DNA of 64,000 nucleotides from Sesamum alatum (lineage: Eukaryota; Streptophyta; Magnoliopsida; Lamiales; Pedaliaceae), in assembly GCA_034509735.1 (NCBI GenBank), contig JACGWO010000006.1, positions 13,890,645-13,954,644 on the forward strand, read 5' to 3'. Made by a program: the position numbers and the translations under genes. Within the stretch, counting starts at the first letter, position 1; the number at the start of each line of letters is the position of its first letter. This document shows, piece by piece, positions 36,489-48,675 of this stretch. The notes below the pieces were generated by a model. The model was not told the DNA's origin and did not search any database. It was given only the letters and a program-made list of their open reading frames with translations.

Positions 36489-37937
36489 ACCACAAAGCCA
36501 ATTACCCATGTTGCTCAGAGCCTTCTGAGCATGAGCAATCTACAATACCGACTCGGTCTCGTGGGTCTACTATATTTCTCTGCCGAAGTGACATAGTCCA
36601 ACCGTGTCACCTCTTCCTACCATTGCTGCCTGCAAATAGTGGTTGTCTAAGAATTTTCCATGGATCTGTGATGAGATCTCGAGCCCAAAAGCTTTTGCCA
36701 AAGCCTAGTTGTTCGCCTCCAAGGTAACTACTGCCTCGGCCGTGCTAGGCACCACATCCATCCTATGGATGCAATTTTCAATCCAAACTACTTTCCAGAA
36801 ACGTCTTCCAAAATCGCCATACATTCGACTTTCATAATGACATGTCATGGTATCCTGCTTGAAACCTTTCCAAGCTACCACACTCACCATTAAGTCCAAA
36901 TGTACATACATATTGAGACTAAATGTTATTCACATGATTTTGGAGGCTAGTATCGCTATAACCTTCCAGAATCAACCCTCCACAAAATGTGCATGAAGAA
37001 CACTTCTTTAATCCTTATTCAGGCATTAAAGATATTCTCAACATCTGTCTACTGCCTTCTCGGCACAAGCCCAATAACAGTTGTTATGCCCAAAGCATAC
37101 ACAACATCAGGCCCAATGCACGAACAACATTTTCATGCTGCCTAAGGCAAAGACGTAGGGGATTTCAAACATCTAAGCTTTCTCATCAATCTAGCGTGAC
37201 TGAGTCTTGAACAACTTAACCTGTATATAGGAATCCAATTCCTATCATGGAGAATTGCGTGAACAACGCTCGTGTTTCAGTGTTTCCTAACATCTTAAAT
37301 TCATTCCAAATGAATAAGACATTACACACTAAACACTTGGAACAAAACTATCCTCCCACTGACCCTAAAGCCTGTTACTGATCGATTCATACTCCGTATG
37401 AACTCATCAAAACGAATATTCTAGTTATACAAAATTTCAAACCCAGTTTGAATTTTCATGTCAGATCCAATAGCTCTAAGCCATTGATCCAAACCCGATG
37501 TCCAACATCGGCTCTCCTTGTATCTTTTGGATGATAATCCAATTGATCGGATAGGCCCAGAAACCTATGCCTCTCAAGTTACTAAGGTGTTCTGGTTATC
37601 CCTAGGAGGACTGGAATATTATCAGTGGAATAATGTAATAACAAATAATGTTTGCATTATTCTACATTAAACCTACACAAATCAAACACCTAGTCTAATT
37701 TGTCTCCCACTACTCCCTTGACGTATGTGGGACCATCCCATGTACTCAAGAACTTTTTAGGATGCAGGCTTGCCAAACCATAACCTATATGGCAACTAGA
37801 TCATGACTATTAGAAAATGCCATGTTTCTCAACTTGGCAACCTTTCAAGCCCATGTATAGACGGTTTAAGGTAATCCAGTGAAACCCCGATCGAACTAAG
37901 TCTAACAAGGTTCGATTTTCTCCCTTATCAGAGACCA
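36489..37937 (-). pseudogene. E3 pol remnant: RNase H and integrase C-terminal part, reverse transcriptase deleted
   Basis: The region next to the polypurine tract corresponds to RNase H (about 36,490-36,980), with heavy frame damage. The sequence at 37,460-37,930 aligns with the E2 region at 49,340-49,950, which lies between integrase and reverse transcriptase. The roughly 700-bp reverse transcriptase segment present in E2 is not found between them, indicating an internal deletion. No open frame longer than about 80 codons survives. Confidence 0.65.
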
Positions 37938-39926
37938 TAAAAGCCTAGGGTAGGCGTGTGGATCGTGCCCGGGAGTAGCGCGAATGCGGAAGCGCGGGAA
38001 AAATAAAATTGCAAAAATTTTAAACATGCATGAACGATATGTAAAACATGTTGAAGGGGTGTTCCCTTGAACCTCCCGGGCGTTTGGTGTATCTCACGAA
38101 CAATAAAACATATAAAATAATCATGGAGGACATAGGGTTTAAAAGAAAGAGGGACGAAAACCATAAATCGGAAACCTACCGATTGTCGATTTCGTCTTCT
38201 AACTGGTACTCGCGTTGTTCCCTGTTTTGCTCCAAGATCTCATATAGGAGACCCTCTAATTCGTACACGCAATCCGCCCACGTATCTTGATCTTCGTGCT
38301 AGCGAAAGAACAAGTGTATTTTTGGAGAGGACGGATCGATCAAACGTTATTGATTAACGAGATCAATCCTCCTTAATGTTCAATTGTCAAACAAAAGAAC
38401 AAGAAAAGTGTTTCTTGGAAGAGGAGGAGAGAGGCGCGGCCAAGAGGGAGAGGGAGGGAGATGAGTAGTGTGTGTATGTGTGTGTTTCAAGATTCATCTT
38501 TTTCAAAGTGTATACTTAGGAGTATTTATAGAGGAGGAATCCTATTCCTCTTCTAGTTTCCTACACTTTGAAGACTCTTCCATGAGTAGGATTTGACTAG
38601 GTCAAATCCTAGTCAAATTCTAGCTTCTTGGTCAAACCAATCTTAGCCATTGATTCCTCCCTTTAATCTCAACTATTGATTAATTTAATGGAATATTTAA
38701 ATCCCATTTAAATACTCCAAAGGGAAATAAATAAATATATTGAATATAAATATTTATTCCAAGCCCATTAAATTAATTTCTAATAAATCTAATTTATTAG
38801 ATAAATCCCTTTTATCTAATAAAAGGAATTAATTCTTCCCAAGAAAATAAGGACCCGATTAAATCCAATTTAATCGCTCCATTTCTCCAAATATTTAATT
38901 CCAAATTAAATACGTTATGTGTGCGGATTGTGTGTGACTCTTTCGGTTTACCTTTAGCTAGACTTGGTTGGATTCCTGGAATCCGCCCGTTACCATGGGT
39001 GGCCATCTAGCAACGATTCAATGCACTAGAGACTAGGTGAATATGCGTGGGGATGAACATTTAGGCTCCATAGTACATCAATCCTTCCATTTACGGTCTC
39101 ACCACTTAGGGTCTAGGGCACGGATTATGTAGGCATCCATTTTGGACCTAAGTGTCGGTCTGTCCTCTAGTAAACACCACAAGGGAAACCTTCCCTTCTG
39201 TTCAGTTACTGTGGCCACAGATTTTAGAGACAAGACACACAGAGTATCTGTGTGACACAACTGTCAACCTTTTGACAGGAGACAGATCCTTTCTTGGAAA
39301 CTACTGTCACGTTGTACACTGCGGCTGCACTAGATATGGCTTATGACTACTCAAGTGCATCTTGGCAATCTCTCACCATACCTAAGATACAGTCTCGATG
39401 TACAGGTAAACTCAGCAATTCCTCAAGTCAAAGGACTTGACCTGTACCGTTTGGAACCGGGAACTCACGTCATACCTAACCGACTCTACTCAAGGTTCTC
39501 CGTAAGACGGTTTCCGCGAATCACCTCAGTCGGCCGCTCCCCAACAGGCCAACCCACTAACACTGCTTAGACGACCCTCGTCACCCGTCGATGAAACACG
39601 ACAGCAGATGCTTAGTGCAAATCTCAAGGGGAATCTCGGTGCCCATTTTCGAGATTCTTTGACTTGGAGATTTTCAGACTGATTCGCGGAACTGATTTCA
39701 TGGACCTACCTCCAAGCGTAGTCCCAGTCCCCGAAGTATGATTTCAGTCTGTGGGCTTTGTTTGTGTAGTGAACAGTTATAAAGCAGATAAAGTGAACAC
39801 AAACAAAGTATATGCCAACTGAACTTCACTTCTTATTCATTAAGGATTTATTAAAACTTCAAAATTGTTCAGACATAGGTTACAATTCGCCTACCAAGAT
39901 TGGCTACATGGTCACCTATTCTAACA
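37938..39926 (-). mobile_element. Solo LTR S2 in the integrase region of E3
   Basis: The right end is CACCTATTCTAACA. The left end is read as TAAAAG (TG changed to TA) followed by a short insertion before the subfamily phrase TGTGGATCG. The flanks GACCA (37,933-37,937) and GACCG (39,927-39,931) match in four of five bases, and the integrase sequence continues across. Same subfamily as S1, including the TATA box. Confidence 0.8.
38523..38531 (-). promoter_or_regulatory. TATA box of solo LTR S2
   Basis: The minus strand reads CTATAAATA, in the same context as in S1. Confidence 0.65.
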
Positions 39927-39931
39927 GACCG

Positions 39932-40615
39932 TTCAACCATAGTCCTTACAGAAAGAATTCCATGGAGTGAGAATTCCATTCTCATCTGGATATTCAAGAA
40001 CTCGTACTAAATACACACCCCTTCGATCTAATCGAGAGGTTTAATTTTGCAATCAGCTTGGTTCACCACTCCAAGTCTAATTCCCCAAACCTGTCCAAGG
40101 TCCTTAGACTTGTGAACCCTCTTCTGGTACTGTGTATTCAGTAATCTACGAATGTCGAAATGGATCCAATCCGATAGACTTTTGGCAAGCCCATTTTTTC
40201 CAACAAAGAAGCCTTACAGTCTTTCCATCTCAGAGAGGACTTGTAAGCTAGTCGACTCAAATTGTCTATCGCTAGACTCTTTGAATCTTCCAACTTCCTT
40301 GTCCTTAACTAAAGGAAAAGCCATCCTAGTTTATGGATGCCAAATTCGTAAGTTTATCTTGATTATCCATTTCATCATTTGATATTGAGTACTCATAGTC
40401 CAATTATGGGATAGTGTTCAAGGATAATTATGTATCCCACCTAGCTGACAAGAATAGTCATTCTTTGACAAATAAAGCAATTTTATTGATCAAACGTATG
40501 TAATTGAAAAACTGTCCAATGGTACATAAAAACATACTTCGATCATGCCAGGTTACATATTTCCTTTCAAATTCTATCCTAACATGATCACTGCTATGCT
40601 AAGCCTAACTAGTCC
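39932..40615 (-). pseudogene. E3 integrase remnant
   Basis: Aligns with the E2 integrase and pre-integrase region at about 49,970-50,640. The minus strand gives fragments of the Copia integrase with stops in all frames. It lies between S2 and the gag zinc-knuckle region. Confidence 0.65.
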
Positions 40616-41594
40616 TTAGTCTTTACAGCAATGGCGCTGCCATCGCTTAGCCTTAGGACCTGTCTGGGCTTTCTGCTCATAACCATCTACAAACCATTCG
40701 CAGATTATGATTAACTGGTATCCAATACCAAAGAGTGGAACAATAATCATGTTGGTACTCAATTCAAATGTACCTTCATTGGAGAGGAGCTTGGGACACT
40801 CCCTCTTCCAATGTCCCTTTTCGCGGCAGTTAATGCACACATCGTTTGATCTATGACTTTGACCGCCGAACCCTCTTCCTCTTTCCTTTACCTCCGCCCA
40901 GCGGTGTAACAGGATCACTCGAAGTGCTAGCAGTGGCTGATGTTGTCTTAGCTTTCTTCCTCTTCCAGCGTCCGACACCCTTGCCTTTCACTTCTGAGGT
41001 CAAAGCCTCTCCCACTAGTACCGCCGGCGCAGATTTTTCAATCATTGCCTCGTACCGAACCAACATATTTATCAAGTCGTCAATAAATTGGTCGAAGGAG
41101 GTAGAAAGAGACTGAAGGATCACATTGATGTACGTCTCTTTTTCAAGATTAGCTTGGAGGTTTTTGAGCTTCTCCACAGGGGATAGCATCATCATTCCAT
41201 GCTCTTGTACAGACGACCATTCTGTCATCTTAGCTCCGAAGAATGCCTTCGTTGCAGCGTATCTAACTTGCTGGTCCGAGACCGCATAGATATCTTGCAA
41301 ACGAAGCATAATCGAGCCAACATCATCTAGCCTGTCGTACTGCTTCTGGATCTCATTAGTCATCGAGGCCAGTACGATGCTGCGGACCTGCCGGTGGTCA
41401 GCATGCATCTTCTCCAACGCCAAGCATTCTTGAGGCATTGACCCATCCGACAAGGCCTGAGGAAGATCCTTATCCAGAATGTAAGTTTGGTTCTCGAAAT
41501 CTAAGACTATCTTAAGATTTCGTAGCCAGTCGTTGTAGTTTATTCCATTAAACATATTAGCCTTTAGTATTGGCGTTAGTGGATTCTTAGACAT
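40616..41594 (-). pseudogene. E3 gag with zinc knuckle, frameshifted
   Basis: Gag forms the capsid-like particle and binds element RNA. An open frame of 247 codons from the ATG at 41,594 gives the Copia gag body (NDWLRNLKIVLDFEN; YAVSDQQVRYAATKAFF) and ends at 40,851 in a Lys/Arg-rich tail. The downstream zinc knuckle CINCREKGHWKREC (C-X2-C-X4-H-X4-C) lies in another frame overlapping that tail (to about 40,616), so one frameshift separates body and knuckle. The start MSKNP is shared with E2 gag (51,708). This is the best-preserved coding stretch in the retrotransposon block. Confidence 0.85.
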
Positions 41595-43534
41595 ACATTC
41601 AAAAATGTAAACAGAAAAATATTAAGTAGATTATCGTAATATTATGTTCAAGTTAAGACTTGGTCTTTAGTCATTAACCCCTCCCACTATTTCTGCGAAA
41701 GCCTATCACTCTCAAGTGGGGTTCCATGAAACCATTTCCTAGTGGGCTTGAGGTCCACAAACGCAATTGTCCATGCCCCGCTTTTACGATTCACACAGAT
41801 AAAGGCTTTGTGGGAGGTAACCTATACCATTCTCATCTAATGAGATCCCCAAGTTATTTTGCCTAGCCTCTTCACATGATCCTGAGGACTCCAAGCGAAT
41901 CATGTTACTCAGCGTTAGGCCCAACCCATCAACCAAATGAATATTTCAACTATCACCCCCTACGACTCGTGAGACAGGGAAATAGGAGCATATTACTTTG
42001 TTCATAACAATAGCGCAGCTTTCTTCCATTCCAAACGTGCCACGACTCGTGAGACCACGAATGGGTGAAAGTAGCTTCCTCACTACATTGCTATGGATGG
42101 AAGGCTTGGATTTAAATCAAACCATTTGACGTTTTAATCCATTAATGGGCCTAATATTTACTTGGACCATCCAAGTGAGAGTTAAGTTTATTTATAACCG
42201 AGACCTCATCATAAAGAAAGTTTTCATGCTCGAGTTTTAACATTGAATATAAAGGATGTATTCCAAACACATCATACATCAAATATAAAAACATACACCA
42301 CATGCAAACTAAGCCTAGCACGCCCCTATTGGATGACACAAGCCCAATCCTATGTGATCCACTGAGCCCGCAGTGGATCTATGGTCAATCTAGGGTAGCC
42401 TACACTATTACAAAATTATAACCCATTATCATTCTAATGGGCCTTGTAACGCTTCTTCATTCTTTGGACTCTCCATCTGTCCAACAGGCCTCTTCTTGGG
42501 CCTCCATCGCCATGGAAATGCTTCCTTACAATTTATTACAAAATAAATAAAACCTCACTCCTAACTACACTCATTACAACTTAAATAAAAAATCCCAATC
42601 AGAAGTTGGGGGGGATACAAAAGGAGGGAGAAAGCAAGCCTTATTATATCAAGGTTAAAAACGAGAGAGAGAAAGAGAATAATAAAACAAAGAGGCAAGC
42701 AGGCCTCACCCAACAAAATTAAACCATACATAAGGGCCATGGGCTTTTTTATCATCCCCATTGTTTATCCAATAAACAATTAATACACATTTATATCAAA
42801 TATAAACATGCCCAACAAATAAATACATCCAATGCATTTATAAAAATGATATCCAATATCATAAACAACAACATAATTATATGCAGAAATATATATATTA
42901 ATAATGCAATTAAGAATGGATATCAAATATCATACATCCAATGTACCAAAAAATATTTTTTTTGTTTGGAAAATATTTCTAAATTAATCTAAGGCACAAT
43001 TTAATTTTAGAAAATCCAATTTAACTAAAATGAAAATTAACCATAATTAATCATTTTAGAAAATATGCAGAAATGTGGAAAATTCAATTTTCCAGGTAGA
43101 AACGGCAAAAACGGCCCAGCCTTTCGAAACAGGCTGGCCAGCACCATTGCCGGCCGCAGGCGCGCGCAGGCCCAGCGTGTGCAGCCGCCAGGCGCCTGCG
43201 CGTGCATGGGCGCGCGCGGTGCTGGCGCACGCGGCCAGCCAGCACGCGCGCCTGCTGGCACTATGCTGCCGGCTGCACTGTTTTTCAACCCATTTTTTTT
43301 TTTAAAAAAAAATTTCTTCATTAAAACTGAAACTAAAACATGCATTTACAGAAAAATCCAATTTTCAAAAAATGCATGGATATCCATAATTAAAAGCAAA
43401 ATCAACACATATTTTTTTAAACACATAATCATGCTTAAACCTGTAAAACATGCTTTCCAAAAGCAAATTAAACATGTTGAACATGCTAATCATATAAAAA
43501 ACATGCTATTCCTAAAGCCACAACACCGAACTGG
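41595..43534 (-). other. Long untranslated leader of E3
   Basis: About 1.94 kb between the primer site and gag, matching E2's leader in length and order of blocks. It includes the CTCCCACTATTT block at 41,687, a purine-rich stretch near 42,605, and a GC-rich block at about 43,108-43,280. A 66-codon frame at 42,561-42,761 has a counterpart at 52,623-52,844 in E2, but similarity at DNA level explains it. Confidence 0.7.
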
Positions 43535-43546
43535 GCTCTGATACCA
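43535..43546 (-). promoter_or_regulatory. Primer-binding site of E3
   Basis: The minus strand reads TGGTATCAGAGC, perfect initiator-tRNA-Met type, one base from the LTR. Confidence 0.9.
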
Positions 43547-43547
43547 C

Positions 43548-45062
43548 TGAAAGAATCGGTACGGCCCGGGAACGCGGCGGAAGCGTAAAATAAAAGAAAT
43601 TTAAAAACGATTTCAAAGGGGTGTTCCCTTTGAATTTCCGGGCGTTTGGTATATTCAAAAGCATCATCACATACAGAAAAATATGCTTGAACATGTGGCT
43701 AGAGGAGGAAACAAAAAGGTACAATAATTTAAATAGAAACATACCTTTTTCGTTTCACATGTACAACGACAACAAAGCTTTGATTCTCTCTTCGTTCCTT
43801 TTCCGTTCACCTTAGGATTCAAATTAGAACCCGTCTAATTTGTCCACACCATAGCAATGGAAGCAAATCTACATCTACTGCTAAGTAGAAGCTAGATCAA
43901 GGAAGAAACAAAAAACGTATTACACTATTGATTAGTGTATACGTATTTCTCATGTTTTCATCTTGAATCCAATTCAAAGAGAACTCAAAAGAAGGAGAAA
44001 AAGGCTGGAAATTTCGTGGCTTGTGTGCGGAGAGTTCAAGTTAGGGAGTTGAAAAGTGTATACATGTGTTGTGTAGTTGTAGGTAGTTTCCAAAACCACC
44101 TACACACTAATGCACAACTTGTACTCAACCTCCAACCATGTTAGCACAATATGTGGACCACCTAGCCATCATGGCAAGCCACATCATTGCTTACATGGAG
44201 GACTTTCAACTCCTCTTAAACTTGCATCAAACCTTTGAGTTTTGATTTTAAGTCATGGACCGGTTTTGACCGGTCTTGATTTAATCAAATTAAATCAAGT
44301 GATCCATGGGTTTTAAATTAATCCAATTGATTTTAAACCTTATTGAAATCCAAAATTTTATTTAATCCAATTAAATAAACACAAGCTCAAACACTAATTA
44401 ATTGATCCAATCGATTAATTAAACGAACCCAATAAATTAATCTAATTAATTTAAAGGTATTAAGCTCAAATTAATTAATTCAATTAATTAATTCTTGGGT
44501 CATCCATCCAATGAATTTTCTCAATAAATGATCCAATCATTTATATTCTCCTTAAATTAATATAATCCAATTAAACTAATTCACTTCTTCCAGAATTAAT
44601 TCCACTACTTCCATAGTGATTTGTGTGCGACTCTTTAGGTTCACCCTCAACTAGACTTGGGCTTGTGTCCGACACAATTGACTAATTAAATCCAATTTAA
44701 TTAATTGTTTTTGATTAACCATTAATCAGAAATGCCCGTTACCATGGGTGATCGTCTAGCAACGGTCCACGGCATTAAAGACTAGGTGAATGTTGGCGTG
44801 AACATTTAGGCTCCGAATTCCATACAGGTACAGTCCTTCCATCAACCATCTCCCGGCCTTAGTCTAGGGCATGGAATTGGGTGTCGGTTCCCATCCCGGA
44901 CTAGGCAACTATGCTACAAACTCGAGACGCGTTTACTCTATTGATCGACCTAGGGAACCATTCCCTACTCGACCAATTGCTACAACCGTAGACTTAATGA
45001 GTCGAAACCATCTCAAAAAGCGCATAGGAGACATAGCTATCAAATACTGACAAGGGACAGAT
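43548..45062 (-). repeat. 5' LTR of E3, inner part
   Basis: Begins TGAAAGAATCGG and is near-identical to 34,286-35,822. It is broken by solo LTR S3 and continues at 47,308. Confidence 0.9.
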
Positions 45063-47302
45063 TGTTAGAATAGGTGACCAGAAAGCCAATTGGATTGGCG
45101 GTTTTAGGTTCTATTTAGTAATCTTTATTAAAGTAATATTGACCAGATGAATATATTAAGTATTCATCCTTGGCAGTATGTGTTTATTGTGCTTACTAAT
45201 TACGTTAAACGGCATTTTAACGTCACAACAAATGCCCACAGACTAATTGTATAACCCATGTAGTTGGGTTGTGCATTAGATGGCAGCTATGAAACCAACT
45301 TTTGAGGGTTGGTCTGAAATGTTCCAAGTTGAGGACCTTGAGACAGGGCATCGAGGGTCCTATAGAGACTTGCACTAAGGATTGCATTCATTGGATGAGT
45401 GTCGTGTTTGATCGGCGATAGACGTTGGACGTCTATGCAATATTAGTGGGTTAGTTGACAAGGGTGTCAGCTGACTGAACTGACTCGCGCGAATAGTCAT
45501 ATGGAAGCCTTGGAGCTTGGTCAGTATGACTGGAATTCCCGGCTTCGATAGTACGAGATTAGTCCTCGGACTTGAGGAATCATGGCAGTCACATTCATGT
45601 GAAGGCTGTATCTAGGTTCTGGCAAGAGATGTCTGTATCTGGGATACGTTTATCATAAGCCTTATCCAGTGTAGTCGGAATGTGTATTGAGGACGGTAGA
45701 TTCCAAGATAGGATCCGTCACCTGTCAGAATATGACAGTCGAGTCTCCTATGTGCGCTGAGACGGTTTAAGCTCTTTAAGTTTGTAGCCACAGCGATTGG
45801 TCGAGTAGGGAATGGTTTCCTACATTGATCAATAGAGAAAACGTGTCTCAAGTTATTGAGCATAGTTGTCTAGTCCAGGATGGGAACCGACGCCCAATTC
45901 CATGCCCTAGACTTAGACCGGAAGACGGATGATGGAAGGACTGTACTCGTATGGAACTCGGGAGCCTAAATGTTCACGCCAACATTCACCTAATCTCTAG
46001 TGCCATGGATCGTTGCTAGACAGCTACCCATGGTGACGGGCGTTTTTTCGATTAAGGGTTAATTGGAAAAACAGTTAATTAAATTAGATTTAATTGATCA
46101 ATTGTGTTGGACACAAGCCCAAGTCTAGCTGAGGGTGAACCTAATGAGTCACACACAAATCACTTTGGATTTGGTGGAATTAATTTGGAATTAATTCTAG
46201 AAGAAGCGAATAAATTTAATTGGATTAAATTTATTCAAGAGAGAAAATAAATGATTGGATCATTTATTGGAAAATTCATTTGATGGATGGTCCAAGATTA
46301 ATTAACTGGATTAGTTAATTTTGGACTAAGAACCTTTAAATTAATTGGATTAATTTATTGAATTTTGGCTAGAATAATTGATTGGATCGATTATTCTTAA
46401 TTTGGATTTATGTTTATTTAATTGGATTAAATAAACTATTGGGATTCAATTGGATTGAGATTAATTAGATTAATTAATTCCAAATGATTCTTGTTTGGAC
46501 TTTAATTTAATTAGATTAATAAAGTCCAAAAGTATGGAATTCAAGTCCACATCTTATACAAGTTGAAGCATGTTGTAGGAGAATTTGGAGCTTTATCCTA
46601 ATGTGTATAGGCCATGTGAGGTGCATGTGTAGGTGGTTCTCCATGTGCCATCATGGGTGATACTTGTGCTATAATAGTGTATATGTGGAAGTTAGCCTTG
46701 GAGGTTTATTGATGGAAGTTGAATTTTAAATTCAAAAATTCCTACTTACACATAAAATACACTACACAAAAATACACTATCTAGCTTCAATTTTTGCTGG
46801 AGATTTTAGCCAAAACCATCTCTGAAAATTCTCTTTAAGTGTTCTTTTCTTTTGGAAAGAAAATAACCTAAAACATTCTAAAGATCACTAATTGATAGTG
46901 TTGCTTTGGAATTGTTTTCTTCTTCTCTTCACTATATTTTATCTAGCAATAAACTATAGTTTGGATCCTTTGTATGGTGTGAACAATACTTAGAGGGGTT
47001 CTAAGCTGAGCTCTCAAGTGGACACAGTGGACATACGAAGAAGGAAAAGAAGGAACAACGCATGTACCAGTGATACGTGTAGTAAACAAAAAGGTAGGTT
47101 TTCTTTACATTTTCATGTATCTTTTTGTTTTCTTCCTTTAGCCACTTGTCCAGCATCTTCTCCTTCTTGCATTTATGCTTTGACAAACACCAAACGCCGG
47201 GGAACTTCAAAGGGAACACCCCTTTGAATCCGTTTTATATTATGCTTTAATTTCACGTTTTTACGCTTCCTTTGCGTTCCCGGACTGTACCCGATTCTTT
47301 TA
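45063..47302 (+). mobile_element. Solo LTR S3 in opposite orientation inside the E3 5' LTR
   Basis: 2,240 bp beginning TGTTAGAATAGGTGACC and ending CCGATTCTTTTA, flanked by the exact repeat CAGAT (45,058-45,062 and 47,303-47,307). Unlike every layer around it, it reads on the plus strand. It belongs to the same broad subfamily as E3 (recognisable along its whole length), so it forms an inverted repeat with the host LTR. Confidence 0.9.
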
Positions 47303-47307
47303 CAGAT

Positions 47308-47997
47308 TCTATCTTGGAATCCACCGTCCTCATTACATACTCCGACTGCACTGGACAAGGCTTATAATGACCACATCAAAGACACGGTCACCTCTCGCCA
47401 GATCCAAGATACAACCTTCATATGCATGCGACTGCCATGATTCCTCAAGTTCGACTGCCATGATTCCTCAAGATACAACCTTCATATGCATGCGACTGCC
47501 ATGTACTATCGGAACCGGGAATTCCAGTCATACCGACCAAACCTCCAAGGCTTTCATATGGCGATTCCCACGAGTCAGTTCAGTCAGTCGACTGCCTTGC
47601 CAACTAACCCACTAAAATTGCATAGACGACCTACGTCTGGCACCGATGAAACTCGGCACTCACCCAGTGAATGCAATACTTAGTGCAAGTTTCTATAGGG
47701 CACTCGAGGCCCAGTCTCGAGGTCCTCAACTTGGAACATTTCAGACCGATCCTCAAGGAGTTGGTTTCATAGCCGCCAATCTATGCGCAACTCAACTCAA
47801 TGGGTTTAACCAATCAGTCTGTGGGCATTTGCTGTGACATTGAAACGACATTCAATGTAAGTAGTAAGCATAACAAACACATTTTGCCAGTGATAGATAC
47901 TTACTTTATCCATCAGTATAATATTACTTTGATAAAGATCGACGAATAGTTCCCAGAACAACTAATCCTATTGACTTTCTGGTCACCTATTCTAATA
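47308..47997 (-). repeat. 5' LTR of E3, outer part
   Basis: Continues the LTR broken at 45,062 and ends CTAATA (changed from CTAACA) before the duplication GTCTC. It contains a local tandem duplication of about 60 bp (47,410-47,505, phrase CGACTGCCATGATTCCTCAAG) absent from the 3' LTR. Confidence 0.9.
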
Positions 47998-48002
47998 GTC
48001 TC

Positions 48003-48675
48003 AATATTGACAGGGGACAATTCTGTCTTGGAATCCACCATTCTCACTACATAATCCAACTGCACTGGACAAGGCTTATGATGACCATACCTCACGATAC
48101 AATCATCGCTCGACAAATCCAAGGTACAATCTTCGTACGTAAGCGACTGTTGTGGTTCCTCAAGTCTGAGGACTAATTCTGTACTATCAGAACCGGGAAT
48201 TCCAGTCATACCAATCAAGCCTCCAAGACTTTCATATGACGATTCTAGCGTGTCACTTTAGCCAGTCGTCTACCTTGCCAACCAACCCACTAAAATTGCA
48301 TAGACGACCCACATTTGTCACCAATGAAACTCGGCAGTCATCTAGTGAATGCAATACTTAATGCAAGTCTCTATAGAAATATCGATGCTCAGACTCAAGG
48401 TACTCAACTTGGAATATTTTAGACCGGCCCTCAAAAGTTGGTTTCATAGCTGCCAAGCTATGCACATAATCCAACCCCACAGGTTTAACCTTTCGGTATG
48501 TGGGCATTTGTTGTGATGTTAAAATGCTATTTAACATGATTAGTGAGCACAAAAAACACTATTGCCATAAATGAATACTCGACATATTGATCATGTCAAT
48601 GTTACTTTGATAAAGATTGACGAATAGTTCCGAGAACCACCAAACCAATTGGCTTTCTTGTCACCTATTCTAACA
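48003..48675 (-). repeat. 5' LTR of E1, outer part
   Basis: Continues the LTR interrupted at 34,285 and ends CACCTATTCTAACA. It is followed by GATTG, the target duplication in E2 reverse transcriptase. Confidence 0.85.

Larger units (their letters stand above)
34286..47997 (-). mobile_element. Copia element E3, two LTRs with 5-bp target duplication
   Basis: The only element here with both ends. The duplication is GTCTC at 34,281-34,285 and 47,998-48,002. 3' LTR 34,286-36,476; polypurine tract 36,477-36,488; pol remnants; gag ending upstream of the start at 41,594; leader; primer site 43,535-43,546; 5' LTR 43,548-45,062 plus 47,308-47,997. Without S3 the 5' LTR is about 2.2 kb, the same as the 3' LTR. 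Most of reverse transcriptase is deleted and S2 splits the integrase region, so the element is defective. It lies within the 5' LTR of E1. Confidence 0.9.
28731..48675 (-). mobile_element. Copia element E1 remnant (leader, primer site, 5' LTR) carrying S1 and E3
   Basis: What remains of E1 is leader (28,731-28,871 and 30,852-32,489), primer-binding site (32,490-32,501) and 5' LTR (32,503-34,285 plus 48,003-48,675). Its own 3' LTR and gag-pol are missing. The leader begins directly at the target duplication (28,726-28,730), so a deletion removed the left part, perhaps using the TTA microhomology. The leader resembles that of E3 (41,600-43,530). The outer flank GATTG at 48,676 marks insertion into the E2 reverse transcriptase. 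Confidence 0.75.

Noticed and set aside
43065..43541. 158-codon plus-strand open frame rich in Ala, Arg and Pro
   Set aside because: Produced by the GC-rich block of the E3 leader on the antisense strand; no homologous frame in E1, E2 or E5.
45063..47302. Reading S3 as a rearranged (inverted) part of the E3 LTR
   Set aside because: It has its own complete LTR ends and an exact CAGAT duplication, and the E3 LTR is complete without it.
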